DNA of 64,000 nt from Cinnamomum chago. Taxonomy: Eukaryota > Streptophyta > Magnoliopsida > Laurales > Lauraceae. The stretch is from assembly GCA_038049695.1 (NCBI GenBank), contig CP142451.1, forward strand, positions 123,849,501 through 123,913,500. The letters are read 5' to 3'. The notes under the pieces are model-generated. The model saw nothing but the letters and a program-made list of their open reading frames with translations. It was not told the origin of the DNA and searched no databases. This document shows positions 11,801 to 22,744 of this stretch, in pieces. A program made the position numbers and the translations under genes. Each line of letters starts with the position of its first letter. Position 1 is the stretch's first letter.

Positions 11801-14800
11801 AAGAATGACAAGGTAAAGAACTAGGCAGTTGAGCAGTATAATCATAAGGAATCAGGATAAAATAAAACATCTAACTTACAACAAAATGACACATTCACAC
11901 GAGCTGGAATACCGCGGGATATTATGCCGCGGCCCTCCCATACTGAACACAGTTGCGGCGGGGAAATCTCACCAGTGCTGGGAATAACTAATCCCGCAAA
12001 TCACTCATCATCTCATCACACTCATCACTCAAGACCGGACACGGTAATACACCATCCGTCTTAACCACACAGCTCATCATGATAGCTTCTCAACACTCAA
12101 CTAGCTCCTACCGGGGATGATCAGTCCACAGGCTGAGCTTAAATCAACCAAGTGAATGTTTATGCCGACTCGAGAATACTTCTAAGGGTCTGTGTCTGTC
12201 TAGGCTTTGCCTTGCTTGAACAAGGTCCTATCCAAGTCTCTAAGAAGTCTGTACATCAATCAGTCTATGGATTATATTCTAAGTCCAAGCCCACTCGTTG
12301 GATCCATACCAAGGCCCATCAAATCCGTAGCCTGGTCTAAAACCATCCAAACGAGGCATCAAATCCATTTACTACTGATAAACAGTTCATTCTAATCCAT
12401 TATGATTTAAAAGCCCAATATAAACTACCGCTTCTAACTAAAAGTACACTTCCCACACTTAGGCCCAATAAGGGCCCGCTTAGACACAAACACGGGTCAG
12501 CGATCTCCAAATCATACTAACGGGTCACCTCTAAGATATCCTACGTTCAGGTCCTCCATTTATATTTAATTAACAGTTAACAGCTATATTGAGGATATAA
12601 GAGTGGCAGTAAGTAATAGCAGTGAAGCATGAACTTCAATAAGAGAATCAACAGGGAAATACAACAGTCCAATCCTAGGTAATAGGTCACGTTTAGGTTC
12701 AGGTCTATCTCTGGTAATTTGATCTCTAAACGAAGTCATTGATGCCATATGATATTGTGTTTGGTGCTTAGGAAATTACGGGCAGCATTGACAACTCTTA
12801 GGGGTCAAATCATCTTAGATTAAACGACCAAAAACCCTAATCGGTGGCCCCCACGAGTCAAGGTCGAGCCACACCATTGACTCGTGCTTGGCACATTGAT
12901 GGAAATTCATTTGGATGGTCAATGGGCCCCACAATCGATCAATCATAAAACAAATGCTAAACTCACATCTTAGTGTTCACAGTGTGGCAGGTCGACCTGG
13001 CAAGGGTCGAGTCGATCTGCTCCACTAGAATCAAAGTTGGGACTTGGTTTGGATTCTGAAATTTTCAGTGTACCCGATTGACCAGGTGGCCAGCCGGTCG
13101 ATCTGGTACACAGGTGTACCTGAGTCAACAGATTTCAGGCCAAATTTCAACTTTTACACTAAAGTCTGGGTCTGATGGAAAAATCCAAGTCATATACAAA
13201 CTATTCAAATTGGGTTCATAAAATACTCAGGGTTAACCAAATTATAAAATCTAATGAAATTTCTAAAAGTATAAATCTAAAGGGTCCAAACTAATTTAAA
13301 TTAATTAAAGACTAAGGGGTCTTTTATTTCTAATTCCTAAAATTAATAGGGTTTCATAAAGGCTAAGGGTCCTACTTTTCTAATTTTCTAAAACTAATGG
13401 GTCCCATTGTACACATTAGAAACTAAATATTTTATTTAATTAATAAAACTAATGGGTTATGGATTAGTGGGCCCCACTGGGCCCAGCTCCAATTTGGTTC
13501 AATAAAACTGAAGGGGTTTATATTTCCAATTTATGAAAATTAATGGTGCTAATAAAAAACTAAAGAATTAATTTTAATTAATATAACTAATGGCTATTGG
13601 ATCAGTGGGCCCCACTGGGCCCAGGAGAAAATCCTTCCATCCAAGACCTATCAGGCCACCCCCTTTTTAATATTTCCATTCATGTAGGCTCCCAGGTCAT
13701 CATAGTTTTTAATTAGCACAATTAATGGTTATTGGATCAGTGGGCCCCCAGGTCATCAAGACTTTAATTTTTCTCCCATGAGTCTTCTTATTCCCATGCA
13801 CCTGTGGACTACCCTTTTCCCCACTCATCACTTACCTCACTCAAAACGCAACAGGTTCTGCAACATTCTGTTGCAGAACGTTGCAGTAGAAAAGAGCTTC
13901 CCCTGGTGCATAAAGAGAGCAACGATCGTGGGCCCCACTGATCAAGGGCCCATGATAAGACCTCATCATCTGGGTCGCTCAAGGTGGCCCTACACGATGT
14001 GGGGTCCGGATCTCCAAAGGTGGCCCACCTGGGCCCACTGATCTCAATGCCAAAAACCAAAAAAACTCACTGTTCTGTTTACAGGGACCTGCAACAGTCA
14101 CCCTCTTCCATCCAATTTCTAATCAATTGTTTCTATACAATTCCACAAATCATAGCATATAAAAAAATAGATTTCTCTCATCCATCAAAGGCCAATAGTC
14201 CATCTATTCTAAGCTCAAAGGTAAATCTACAGATCCACATTAACTGAATGGAAATGACTGAATCAATGAAAACAGAAATATACATTCTATGTTAAGAGTT
14301 TAGTGCACTTGCCTTAGCTTGGAAGAGAAGGTAGAGAGAGGTAGAGAAAAATAGAAGAGAGAATCAGAATCCCAGCCCAAAGGAGAAGAAGAAGAAGATA
14401 CAGCAATTGCAACTCCTAGAGGAAATCCCAGCAGTAACAGTAGCTTGGAAAGAGAGAGAAATGAGAGAGAAAGAGGATGAAGTAGTAACAACTGCAGCTC
14501 TATGAGGAAATCCCAGCACCACAGTAACAATAGCTGTAGCTTGGAAAGAGAGGAATGAGGGAGGAAGAAGAGAGGAAATGGGAAGGGAATAGTAGCTTAG
14601 GGTTTTTCTTGGGATTAGTGTAGTATTTATAGATTTGGGGAAATGGTTGATGACTGGAATGCCCTTTTGGGTTACATATAATTAGGGTTAGGGTTAGGGG
14701 TATTCTAGTCTTTAGGTAGGAAGGTTCTAGAGAAGCACCTTTTTAAAAAAAAAAAAACCCTATAGTATACTAGAAACCAGCTAAGGACCTCCTAGCACTA

Positions 14801-15307
14801 TTAAACCCTAGGATTAACAAAAACACCATACTAACCACAATACTAACTCAACTAAGCTAGTCTACTATAACTTAGAAAAATTTAACTAATCACCCTGATT
14901 AACCCCTAATTAGCACAATTAACTAATAATTAGCAATAATTAGTAATAATTAGTAATAATTAGTATTTAAAATAGCAATTAGAGGGCCCACAAAAGGTGG
15001 GGCCTCACAGTCAGAGGTAGAGTTCAATACAGAAATTAACGTGGTCGTCAAAATACACGCGTTAACACTAAAATGACGTGAAAATGATGCAAAATGTGAA
15101 AAATCTATAATTACAAAAAAGTCCTTGACTCTACCTAAGCGAGTCAATTCGGTTCTAACTCACCTATCCAAGGCTCAAGACTCAACTAACTCAATCTACA
15201 AAGACTAATGAGTACTAATTTCGATGATTAACAACTACGCACAATTATTTAAACTAAATCCTCATTAATTAGCACTAATTAAGATTAACTTGAGTTTGGG
15301 TGTAACA
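8870..15307 (-). mobile_element. Solo LTR (long, Gypsy-type) interrupted by a younger solo LTR
   Basis: The outer element runs from TGTCATATCCC to GGGTGTAACA and is flanked by the 5-bp target duplication AGAAT (8865-8869 and 15308-15312). The paralogous locus near 34805 lacks it. On the minus strand it starts TGTTACACCC and ends GGGATATGACA, typical of the long LTRs of Tekay/Del chromoviruses. Without the nested insertion it is about 2.67 kb. No coding domain or internal region is seen, so I read it as a solo LTR. It is a fossil. Confidence 0.82.
11244..15009 (-). mobile_element. Nested solo LTR, about 3.77 kb, inside the outer solo LTR
   Basis: It is bounded by TGTAACGCCCC at the left and GGCCTCACA at the right (TGTGAGGCC on the element strand), with the 5-bp target duplication GTCAG at 11239-11243 and 15010-15014. 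The ends on the element strand (TGTGAGGCCCC and GGGGCGTTACA) fit long chromovirus LTRs. There is no gag or pol. Interior features are GA-rich tracts near 14320-14580 and a short TTAGGG-like run at 14686. The nesting order proves it is younger than the outer LTR. Confidence 0.85.
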
Positions 15308-15433
15308 AGAATCGACGTACGATAGCCGTACAAATACATTTCTTAAAGCCCTGGTAGTGATTCCCTATCATATTTGTATTTGAATGTTGGAAACTATGAA
15401 GGACAAAATAACTTTAAAATCATTTTAATTAAA
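15308..15433 (+). repeat. Anonymous duplicated segment, copy 1 (continuation)
   Basis: Homology to the second copy resumes exactly at the target duplication of the nested LTRs. The stretch around TGATTCCCTATCATATTTG (15359) matches 34858, and the match runs through AAATCATTTTAATTAAA. The second copy stops matching at about 34931, where virus-related sequence begins, so how far the duplication originally extended is unknown. Confidence 0.8.
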
Positions 15434-16150
15434 ACTATTTACTAAAGTTCAATGTCAGTTTTTCTATAACCAAACATCCCCCATTAGTTAAAGAGAAAAA
15501 TTAGATCAAAATAGGCTAATGTAATCCAACAAGGCACATTTGTGTAAGGAAAGCGATCCATAATCGAAAAGAAAATTGCTCCATTTTCCAATAGGCTCAC
15601 TTTTTGAAATGTTTTGTGGAACACTTTTCTTCCCTTGAAAAATTATCTAAGATCCAATGACCTATGGTCCCTAGGCTCCATAATCCATTTTGGCATGCTC
15701 ATGAATAGACAGGCCTATACTCACTTATCCATCAAGCCCCACTCTAATATCCATGTCTTGAACCACATGGGATATCATACCCACATGATGTCTTATGATT
15801 TTCATGAGTTCATGCTCATCAAATTTAACTCCATGTCTAATTTCTACAAGCTTAATCATTTGTCAGGTTCGGAACTGGTCTGGTTAGAACCTTTTTAAAG
15901 GTTTTATTTCATTTCGAAGTCTACTAAGCCTAAGTAGTAATTAACTTGTGTGTGAAGCCTAAATATGTAAATGCTTGTACGCCTAAAATAATGAAAATAA
16001 CTTGATTACTAACCTGTGCTTGGATTTTGAGCATAGCTACAGCAGAACTTATTCACTCGTTTAGGCCAGATAATTCACTAAAATATGTGAAGTCTATCCT
16101 AGGCTTGAAATTGGGCATCCAAACTTGACGCGAATTGGCCTACAACAAGG
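15434..16150. other. Intergenic stretch, nothing recognised
   Basis: This is AT-rich sequence with no convincing gene, terminal repeats or RNA gene. A 94-residue open frame at 15614-15898 lacks any recognisable motif and has no support from context. Confidence 0.5.
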
Positions 16151-16830
16151 TTGTTACTTGTTACACCTGGTCATAGGAAGAATAAATGGAGACGCAAAAG
16201 AACGGTCAAAGGAGCTGTACGACTTTAGAAGCAGCTTGTAATTTGGGTAGTGATTTCGAGGTATTGCACTTGACTTGAAGTCTCGTGCGTTTCGAGGAAG
16301 CTTCTCTTTATATCTTCGTCGGTGGACACCTGCCATAATTAAAAGAAATTTTGGGACATTATTAAAAGAAGACAATTATTTCCGATAATAATCATCAAAA
16401 CAATATATGGATACATAAATTTTTTTTTCTCCATTTTAATATATCTCAAGTCAGGTATTAAGAAAAGTTACACTTCTTTAAATCAATTTTACTATATCTA
16501 ATAGTTTGGATTGTGGCAACATTTTACGCTGACTTTCAACCTACGTCGTGCAACTCTCCTCCTTTGTCTTAGATGAAGACCAATAGTAAAATTGATGAAA
16601 TTAATTAGTTTCTAGTATATATATTAAATTGTAATACCTTTAGAACTTCAGCCAAGGATCTTTAATTTCTGCTTTCTTTCTTGGTAGAGCATCCAAATTA
16701 ATTTTAAGTGGTAATGTGGTTTATCCGGTTGTGTTTTCAACTCACCACTTTCAAGCTTTCCTGCATTGCCATTTGGGCAAAGTCTCTCAACGTTGATATG
16801 CTAGTGAAAATGAAGAGATGGATGATCATT
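16150..16830 (-). other. Possible exon remnants of an unrecognised host gene (weak)
   Basis: On the minus strand there is a pyrimidine-rich tract ending in CACTAG near 16800. It is followed by a short open stretch (ISTLRDFAQMAMQESLKV) ending at a GTGAGT donor-like site. Farther on, near 16330, an ATTATGGCAG acceptor-like site precedes an open stretch of about 58 codons (RRRYKEKLPRNARDF and onward). These could be exons, but the protein is not recognised and no frame continuity can be shown. It could equally be chance. Confidence 0.15.
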
Positions 16831-17667
16831 GGGTTGGTGAGCTTTTATCACGTGCAAGACTCCTGAACTTGTGTGGTTCAATATTTATTTTATTTTATTT
16901 TATTTTCTTTATCATTGTGCAATTAAATTTGTGAGCATGAAAGGTGAAGATTGAAAAATCCACTCACCATCCACATAGGAAAGAAACTCCGGACTAGTGT
17001 GCCCCCAAGTGGAATGCCATGTGGTGGTTCACATGGCATGTTAGCATATTTTTATTTTAGAAATAGGCCACTATGTTTTAGTATTTAGTGATATGTCATG
17101 CTTTTGCGTTTTAATATATTCTATATCTCAAAATCAGTAATCTTATGCTATTTAAGCATTGTCGAAAAAAAATAAATTGAGCAAGTGCATGAGGTTCACG
17201 CGCCTAAATCCAGAGTTTGGATGAGATGGTTGTGATTGCGTCGGTTGACAGGTGGGCCCTTTATTAGTAGGGGATCTGCTGTCAAAATGTTTATAGAGAA
17301 GCAGCAAAGCCAAGAATGAGTGGAACTATTCATTTTTTCTTAGACTTTTAATAGATGGCTATAGGGTCAAAATTTCACTCCTCCAATTTAACGCTTGGTT
17401 GCTAATAATAATAGGTGAGAAATATACAGCTTCCTAGATTCTCATTATCCTTTGACATCGGCTGCTAGGAAGTCACAATTCTCAAACATCGATTTTCCAC
17501 GGGGTGAGTGTTTTTAGCCGAACGTAACACTCCGAACCAAAACCGAATTCCTTGCAGAAAAACAGGGAGAACGGATGCAGCAACCTTAGTCGACGGTCGC
17601 CGCCCCCGCTACCTCACCAACGCCCGGTTCCAGCGAGTTCCTGGTGGAGGCTCCACCAAAACAGGTG
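16831..17667. other. Intergenic stretch, nothing firmly recognised
   Basis: Mostly AT-rich. Around 17560-17665 there is a GC-richer stretch with a 17-codon open run (AATSPTPGSSEFLVEAP) that looks protein-like, but it has no start codon or partner exons that I can support. Confidence 0.35.
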
Positions 17668-17760
17668 GCTCTAGGTAATTGGATATTTAGCAATCAGAAC
17701 TCATATGAGATTCCATTCCCGTTCTCTTGCAAGTTCTATGCTCTAGGTAATTGGATATTT
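17668..17760 (+). repeat. Pair of 21-bp perfect direct repeats, 72 bp apart
   Basis: GCTCTAGGTAATTGGATATT plus one further T occurs at 17668-17688 and again at 17740-17760. The copies are identical. The sequence right after the second copy (GGGTGCCCGTTTG) resembles the start of a MITE. A local tandem duplication or an insertion footprint are both possible. Confidence 0.8.
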
Positions 17761-18394
17761 GGGTGCCCGTTTGTAATCCTATTTACAATGATTGTATGTA
17801 TATGGGAGAACTCTCAAAGGAGCCATCTCGTGGGCTCTATCGGTTGGCACCCATTTTTTCCAAGCACATGAGTGGCCATTCATTGGAGTTAGTGAATTTG
17901 GGGGAATTGGATTGATCCTGAAGGGTCCCATCTGATAGTAAAAATGTAGTCTCTCATGATAGACCTCACATGGCCACTCTCTTTCACATCTTGTGGAACA
18001 AAAAATTCTAAGGCCATTGTAGGCACTTGGATGCATGTCAATCATGTGTTTGAGCTTTGTTCTGGTGTGAACAATTTGCATAACTTGCTGTTGGGCCCCA
18101 CTTGGGCTAATGTCAATTATAAGAACCAGTTGTATAGGCTTTCCTTTTCTTTTCTTTTTTTTTTGTGTGTGTGAGGGGAGGGTGGGTTTTAAAAAACCGA
18201 TGGTATCTTTTTCTTTTTTTTTTGTAACCTAGCCAAGGGGGTTGGGACCCAAGTTAGTGTTAGTCCGAGTACAACTACTTCATCATTTTAGGAGAGCAAT
18301 TTATATTAAAATGAAATAAAACAGTACTCTGTTTGAATGTAAAATGAACTTACTGTTTGAAGGCAGAAAAACAGTACTCTGTTGTTGTAGTTAG
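17761..18394. other. Intergenic stretch with low-complexity T tracts
   Basis: No gene is recognised. Poly-T/pyrimidine tracts occur near 18140-18170 and 18208-18222. A 100-residue open frame on the minus strand (17779-18081) has no motif and lies in what looks like MITE-type sequence. Confidence 0.4.
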
Positions 18395-18689
18395 TAGATC
18401 AGAGATTCGTAGTTGATCAAGGCTAGTGTTTAACACTATGTCCTTAAGACAAAATTCGCCCCCGCAACGGTGCTAACGGGCTTCAATGGCGTTTGTCTCC
18501 CAAGATACAATGATCGATCCACACAGTAGCAGCACTACAAACTGAGTGACAGGCGAACCAACAGTGCAGCAGACTCTCTCTAGACACAGATGATGACTTG
18601 AAATGCAATGCAGCAGTAGTGATTGAATGATCCAAAAGTCATGGACAAGATGCATATTTATAGCCCACTTCATGTCTATTCATGGGGTT

Positions 18690-18855
18690 GCACCTCTTAG
18701 GCTAGGGACATACCCTTTCATATATGAAAGGGCACACACCTCTTAGGACTAGGGACACATCCTTTCATATATGAATGGACACACACCTCTTGGAACACAC
18801 ATCTTGGGACTAGGGACACACCCTTTCATATATGAAAGGGCACACACCTCTTGAG
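18690..18855 (+). repeat. Tandem repeat carrying a palindrome, three copies
   Basis: CCCTTTCATATATGAAAGGG is a perfect 20-bp palindrome at 18713-18732 and 18821-18840, with a variant near 18760-18777. Each copy is embedded in a repeated block with CACACACCTCTT and ACTAGGGACACA. The block lies inside the U3-like part of the probable Copia LTR, so it could act as a repeated promoter element there. Confidence 0.85.
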
Positions 18856-18886
18856 TAGTGGACCAAGCCAAGCCCAATTCAAGTGA

Positions 18887-18921
18887 AGCCCAAGCCCAAG
18901 CCCAAGCCCAAACCCAAGCCC
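18887..18921 (+). repeat. GCCCAA hexanucleotide microsatellite
   Basis: About five and a half copies of GCCCAA with one variant unit. It is a simple repeat within the probable Copia LTR. Confidence 0.9.
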
Positions 18922-19125
18922 GGTTTAGTTCGAGGTGTTTAGAAGGCAATTTCTCATTCACTCCTAAATGGATTAGAGCAACTCAATATATGCCCATAAT
19001 CTACTCATGGAGTAGATTACATTCCCATGTATTCCCACCCAAAATGATAAGTGGGTCACACTTAGTTTTTGGCTCAAAGTTGACAAAAAACTAGTGTAGC
19101 TCTTAGCCATTTTTCCAACAGTTAG

Positions 19126-20740
19126 AACCTACACACATACCAGAAGACAACCCATCAAAGTGAGAAAAGAGTCTATTCACATGGGAAGAAAGCCCACACA
19201 AGTAGAAAGGGTGCCTGCATACCCAGGAAGATGTGGCATACTCAGTGTTCAAACCCTTGACAGCGAGGTAATAATTGTCACTCTTTACCACTCTGGTAAG
19301 GAGCCATTCTCTCGGATTGTATAGTTATCTTCATTGAAATGACTTGGATTTAATGGATTTTTCCCTTAATTTCATCCAAATGAAGCAAGATCTAAAGTAA
19401 TACTGCTTAGTTACGAGAAAATACAGTGGATGGTTGACCAATCAAAACAGTTGATTGACTGGGTTTTCTTAGTACCGAAGGGTTAATATACACGGTCACA
19501 GCTAGTCTCATGTTTATGGGAGATTGGGAGTGCATTTGTTTGCACCGAGAGGAAGCCCTTCTTTCGGTTGTCTAGTGCGACACATTTCTTCTGTGGAAAG
19601 GCGAGCAAATGAGTAGAATTTTCTTGATGGAGAGGATTTTGATTTCCTATAAAAAGAGTAGGAATGTAAGATTCTTTTTTATTGCAGAAATTAGGATTTA
19701 CACCTAACTAGAATAACCACGAAAGAAGAATTACATGTACACATAAAGAAACAACAGAGGCAATAGAACCGATTTCAGAGACTAACTAAAATCACATAAT
19801 GCCTACCAACATAAGATAGCATGTAAAAAGAAGCTAGCATATAGCATGTAAAGAATTGAATGTCCTCCAAGCCAAATTTTACTTAATAAGTGGAGTTCTC
19901 ATAATTGTATCGGATCACTGTAACAGTGAGCCTAATTGAAATGAAATTTGTTGGGCCTACCTAAGAGAGATATTTGCACTGGTCTACATATGCTCTTTGT
20001 AGATTGTTTGTATTCATTTTGAAATCTTTTTTTACTCATCCCCCATCCCAAAAAAGTGGGTGAAATGGACATTTATGCTGTGGTTTCAATTTTTGATCAT
20101 AGGGTCTGCCCAGAAGCCTCACAAATTTCTTCGGACTCCAAGCGTCAAAGAGTCAAGGATTCGCCTTTATGCTGATAATTCCAATTTCCAAAACGATTGC
20201 TCGATTTTTGTGGTTACAAAACAACTGTTCTTTGTAATGAAAGGTTAAAAACAGAGGTCCTCTGTTTCTGTTTCTGTGAGGACTCGATCTATCTTTACCT
20301 TTCATAAATTAAAAATAAAAGCTAAAATAAAAAAAATTAATTCTAAAACACATCTATCTATTATACATCGTTATGGCTCGATTGATCCACTGCAAAAGAG
20401 AAATCATTGGGGAGCCCACTTTTGAAATTAAATAACTCAAACATTAGGGTCCATGCGCATAGAACTGGCAGCATATAATTTTCTCTGTCCTCTGATAGTG
20501 TAGGAAGTGAACTCACATACTAGAAATAGATCATCACGGAAGGGCAATTCAAACTCACAGGTGGCAAAATGTTTAAAACAAAAAATAAAAATAAAAACAT
20601 CAACATGACAATTAACCAACTCAGAGACCAATTAAACTCACTTGATTATTAAAAAAAAAAAGACCTCACATGACGACAAAGTAACAACATATATCCAGGC
20701 ACGCGCGCCCACTGAGAGAGAGAGAGAGAATAGCATAATC
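19126..20740. other. Intergenic stretch, nothing recognised
   Basis: AT-rich sequence with no supported gene. A GA microsatellite sits at about 20713-20727, just past the 3' end of the host gene on the minus strand. An A-rich run lies near 20310-20340. Confidence 0.5.
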
Positions 20741-20741
20741 T

Positions 20742-21257
20742 TTAAGCATCGGCATTCCCCATGACCTCTTCCGAGTTCGAATTTTCTTGTGCCGGCTGCG
20801 TAGTAGCCATGTTATTGGGCCTGAAGTATTGGATGAATTGGTGGGCCCTTAGTTTGAATTGACTCTGGACGAATTCCCAGACTGGGTGTAAGGGCAGGTG
20901 AGGGCAGGAGAGATACAAGTGTCGCAGTAAATCAAAGAGCGGACGAATACACGAGAGATAAGGCACCCACCATAGTTTGGAAGGAACAGCTGCAGAGAAG
21001 GGTGCAGCAACGGCCAAGATAGCAAAGCCAAGGGAGATTTTGTGGGATTTGTGAGTGGGGAGGGGCTCACAACTTGTAAGTGTGATGAGGGACATGGATG
21101 CATACAGAGACACTGTTTTTTTCAGCCAATCGAAGTGAGATTCTACACTTCCACCTTGGTATATGAGTTGAAGGATGCTCAAAATGGCACCTAGGATTAC
21201 CCCGTACCAGGTTGGATCAATTGGATTCGGATCCATTGGTTGCATCACGAGCGGCAT
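20742..21257 (-). CDS. Hypothetical plant membrane protein, 171 residues
   Basis: A single uninterrupted frame runs from ATG at 21257 to a stop at 20742. Three hydrophobic stretches look like membrane helices: residues about 17-35 (YGVILGAILSILQLIY), 47-62 (around SLYASMSLITLTS) and 74-92 (ISLGFAILAVAAPFSAAV). The C-terminal 25 residues are polar and acidic (NSNSEEVMGNADA), probably a soluble tail. A TATA box lies 45 bp upstream of the ATG, and composition is GC-richer than its surroundings, which favours a real intronless gene. I do not recognise the family. A 233-bp hairpin element begins about 68 bp upstream of the ATG, so regulation may have been affected. It could also be a surviving gene fragment. 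Confidence 0.6.
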   Translation of the reverse strand: MPLVMQPMDPNPIDPTWYGVILGAILSILQLIYQGGSVESHFDWLKKTVSLYASMSLITLTSCEPLPTHKSHKISLGFAILAVAAPFSAAVPSKLWWVPYLSCIRPLFDLLRHLYLSCPHLPLHPVWEFVQSQFKLRAHQFIQYFRPNNMATTQPAQENSNSEEVMGNADA

Positions 21258-21300
21258 CTTGAGTCTTCAATCTCTAGTAAATGGCAGACTTCCCATTTCC

Positions 21301-21307
21301 ATTTATA
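21301..21307 (-). promoter_or_regulatory. TATA box of the 171-residue gene
   Basis: The minus strand reads GTATAAAT about 45 bp upstream of the ATG at 21257. This implies a very short 5' leader if used. Confidence 0.45.
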
Positions 21308-21324
21308 CAGAATTTTGGGCTGGG

Positions 21325-21557
21325 ATATCTGCCTGGAAGTGACGGCAGCTGTTTGGCAATGGAGAATCCCAATCAGTCCAATCAGCTGAATCAGCTCCTG
21401 ATCAGTTGACTGATTGGGACTCTCCATTCCTGATCAGTTGACTGATTGGGACTCTCCATTCCTGATCAGTTGACTGATTGGGACTCTCCATTCCTGATCA
21501 GTTGACTGATTGGGACTCTCCATTCCCAAACAGCTGCCGTCACTTCCAGGCAGATAT
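21325..21557. repeat. 233-bp hairpin (MITE-like) with a four-copy 32-bp tandem repeat
   Basis: The left arm starts ATATCTGCCTGGAAGTGACG, and the right arm is its reverse complement ending at 21557. The arms pair over about 54 bp with roughly three mismatches. Between them a 32-bp unit beginning GATCAGTTGACTGATTGGGA is repeated four times with exact 32-bp spacing (starts at 21400, 21432, 21464 and 21496). The unit itself contains the small palindrome-like TGATCA and CAGTTGACTG. No target duplication was found. It is probably a foldback or MITE element expanded by slippage. Confidence 0.85.
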
Positions 21558-21999
21558 ATTTGACCTTTGCCGCAACAATTTCTCAATTGAGAGCCTATTT
21601 GGACGAATCCCTGCACACCACATGGCACACCACATGGCAAGTTGGCCACCTCAGCTATGACCTTGTCATTGAATGAATAAAAATAAAATAACAGGATTTT
21701 CCTGCAAATAAAAGAAATTTATACGAAACAACAAACCCATTTGTCTCCTCCATCCCTCTTTTGGCAAGCACCTCCTCCATACAACTAGTCTGCCAAACAG
21801 CCCAACAATGTCGAAAGAAATCCTAAAATTTGTACAATAGTTCATCAATTACATGGATACTATTTATCGGTTAAGATTTCATTGGATACTAATTCAATTG
21901 ATTTGTGTTGGTCTCACGTCCTCTTAAACAAACCAAGGAGCCAAGTTCACCAGAAGATGCATCGGCTACCCACCAACCCCTGCCAATGAATTAAACTCA

Positions 22000-22744
22000 T
22001 GTTGGAGATTATCACTTTGCAGAGATTGCTAGGATGTTAGTGATATTAGTAGGTTATCTTTATCTTCAGGATCATATTAGTTAGTATTTGTTTATAAAAG
22101 TAAGTACTTTCATTTAATGAAAGTTACGGTAAAATTATGGAAAAGAAGTGATTCTCGAAACTCTTTATGGTATCAGAGCTGGGCTCAATGATGATCTTAC
22201 GATCAAGCTAGGGCATGATCCTATCTTCCGCAATAATCACCGTCAATTTGTCTATTTCAATCAAGAAATGATCATCTTCTCCTACCCACCCATTCATTTA
22301 AGCCCTACGATCTCATCATTTTCATAATTTCAAAGCTTCTGGAAGAAATCGCGACAGATCGGATCCAGTGGGCCACCAGCACCGACGGACTCAGAAATGA
22401 GTGGGTTGTAACAATAATAGATCCACAGACAAACAGTGATCGCCAAGAAAACATAAAGATCGTTTCTATTAAAACATTTTATCATCTATTTTTAGAGATT
22501 AAAGGGTTCTCTTTTTTTTTTTTCATGTTTACAAATACAGATACTTTCTTTGAAATTACCATGTGATTGAAGGGGAATGTTGGAGATTATCACTTTGCAG
22601 AGTTTTTTAGGATGTTAGTGATATTAGTAGGTTATCATTATCATCAGGATAAGACTAGTTAGTATTTGTTTATAAATGTAGTATTTTCATTTAATGAAAG
22701 TTACGGGGAAATTATGGAAAATAAGTGATTCTCGAAACTCTTTA
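22000..22744 (+). mobile_element. Complete TRIM (miniature LTR retrotransposon), 745 bp
   Basis: The two LTRs (22000-22167 and 22578-22744, 168 and 167 bp) both begin TGTTGGAGATTATC and end CTCGAAACTCTTTA. A Met-tRNA primer-binding site (TGGTATCAGAGC) follows the first LTR directly, and a purine tract (GATTGAAGGGGAA) precedes the second. The 5-bp target duplication ACTCA lies at 21995-21999 and 22745-22749. The interior is about 410 bp and non-coding, as TRIMs are. The LTRs differ at roughly a dozen sites by eye, so the insertion is several million years old. It sits inside the Mutator-like element. Confidence 0.93.

Larger units (their letters stand above)
18395..19120 (-). mobile_element. 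Probable Copia-type solo LTR
   Basis: On the minus strand the segment starts TGTTGGAAAAATGGC at 19120, typical of Copia LTRs. A TATA box (TATAAATATGC, about 18652-18662) lies in the usual place before a GC-richer 3' part. The 5-bp word GTTAG occurs on both sides (18390-18394 and 19121-19125), a candidate target duplication. However, the 3' end on the element strand would then be TA rather than CA, so the left boundary may instead lie a few bases away. No internal region is seen. It is a fossil. Confidence 0.55.

Noticed and set aside
14684-14702. TTAGGG-like run, possible interstitial telomere repeat
   Set aside because: Only about two to three units, inside a solo LTR. Too short to mean a telomeric origin.
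15614-15898. 94-residue plus-strand frame
   Set aside because: No motif, no codon pattern distinct from the surroundings, and no homology recognised.
18887-18921. Regular GCCCAA repeat considered as an array with spacers
   Set aside because: It has no spacers and is a simple microsatellite. A CRISPR array is not expected in a plant nuclear genome.
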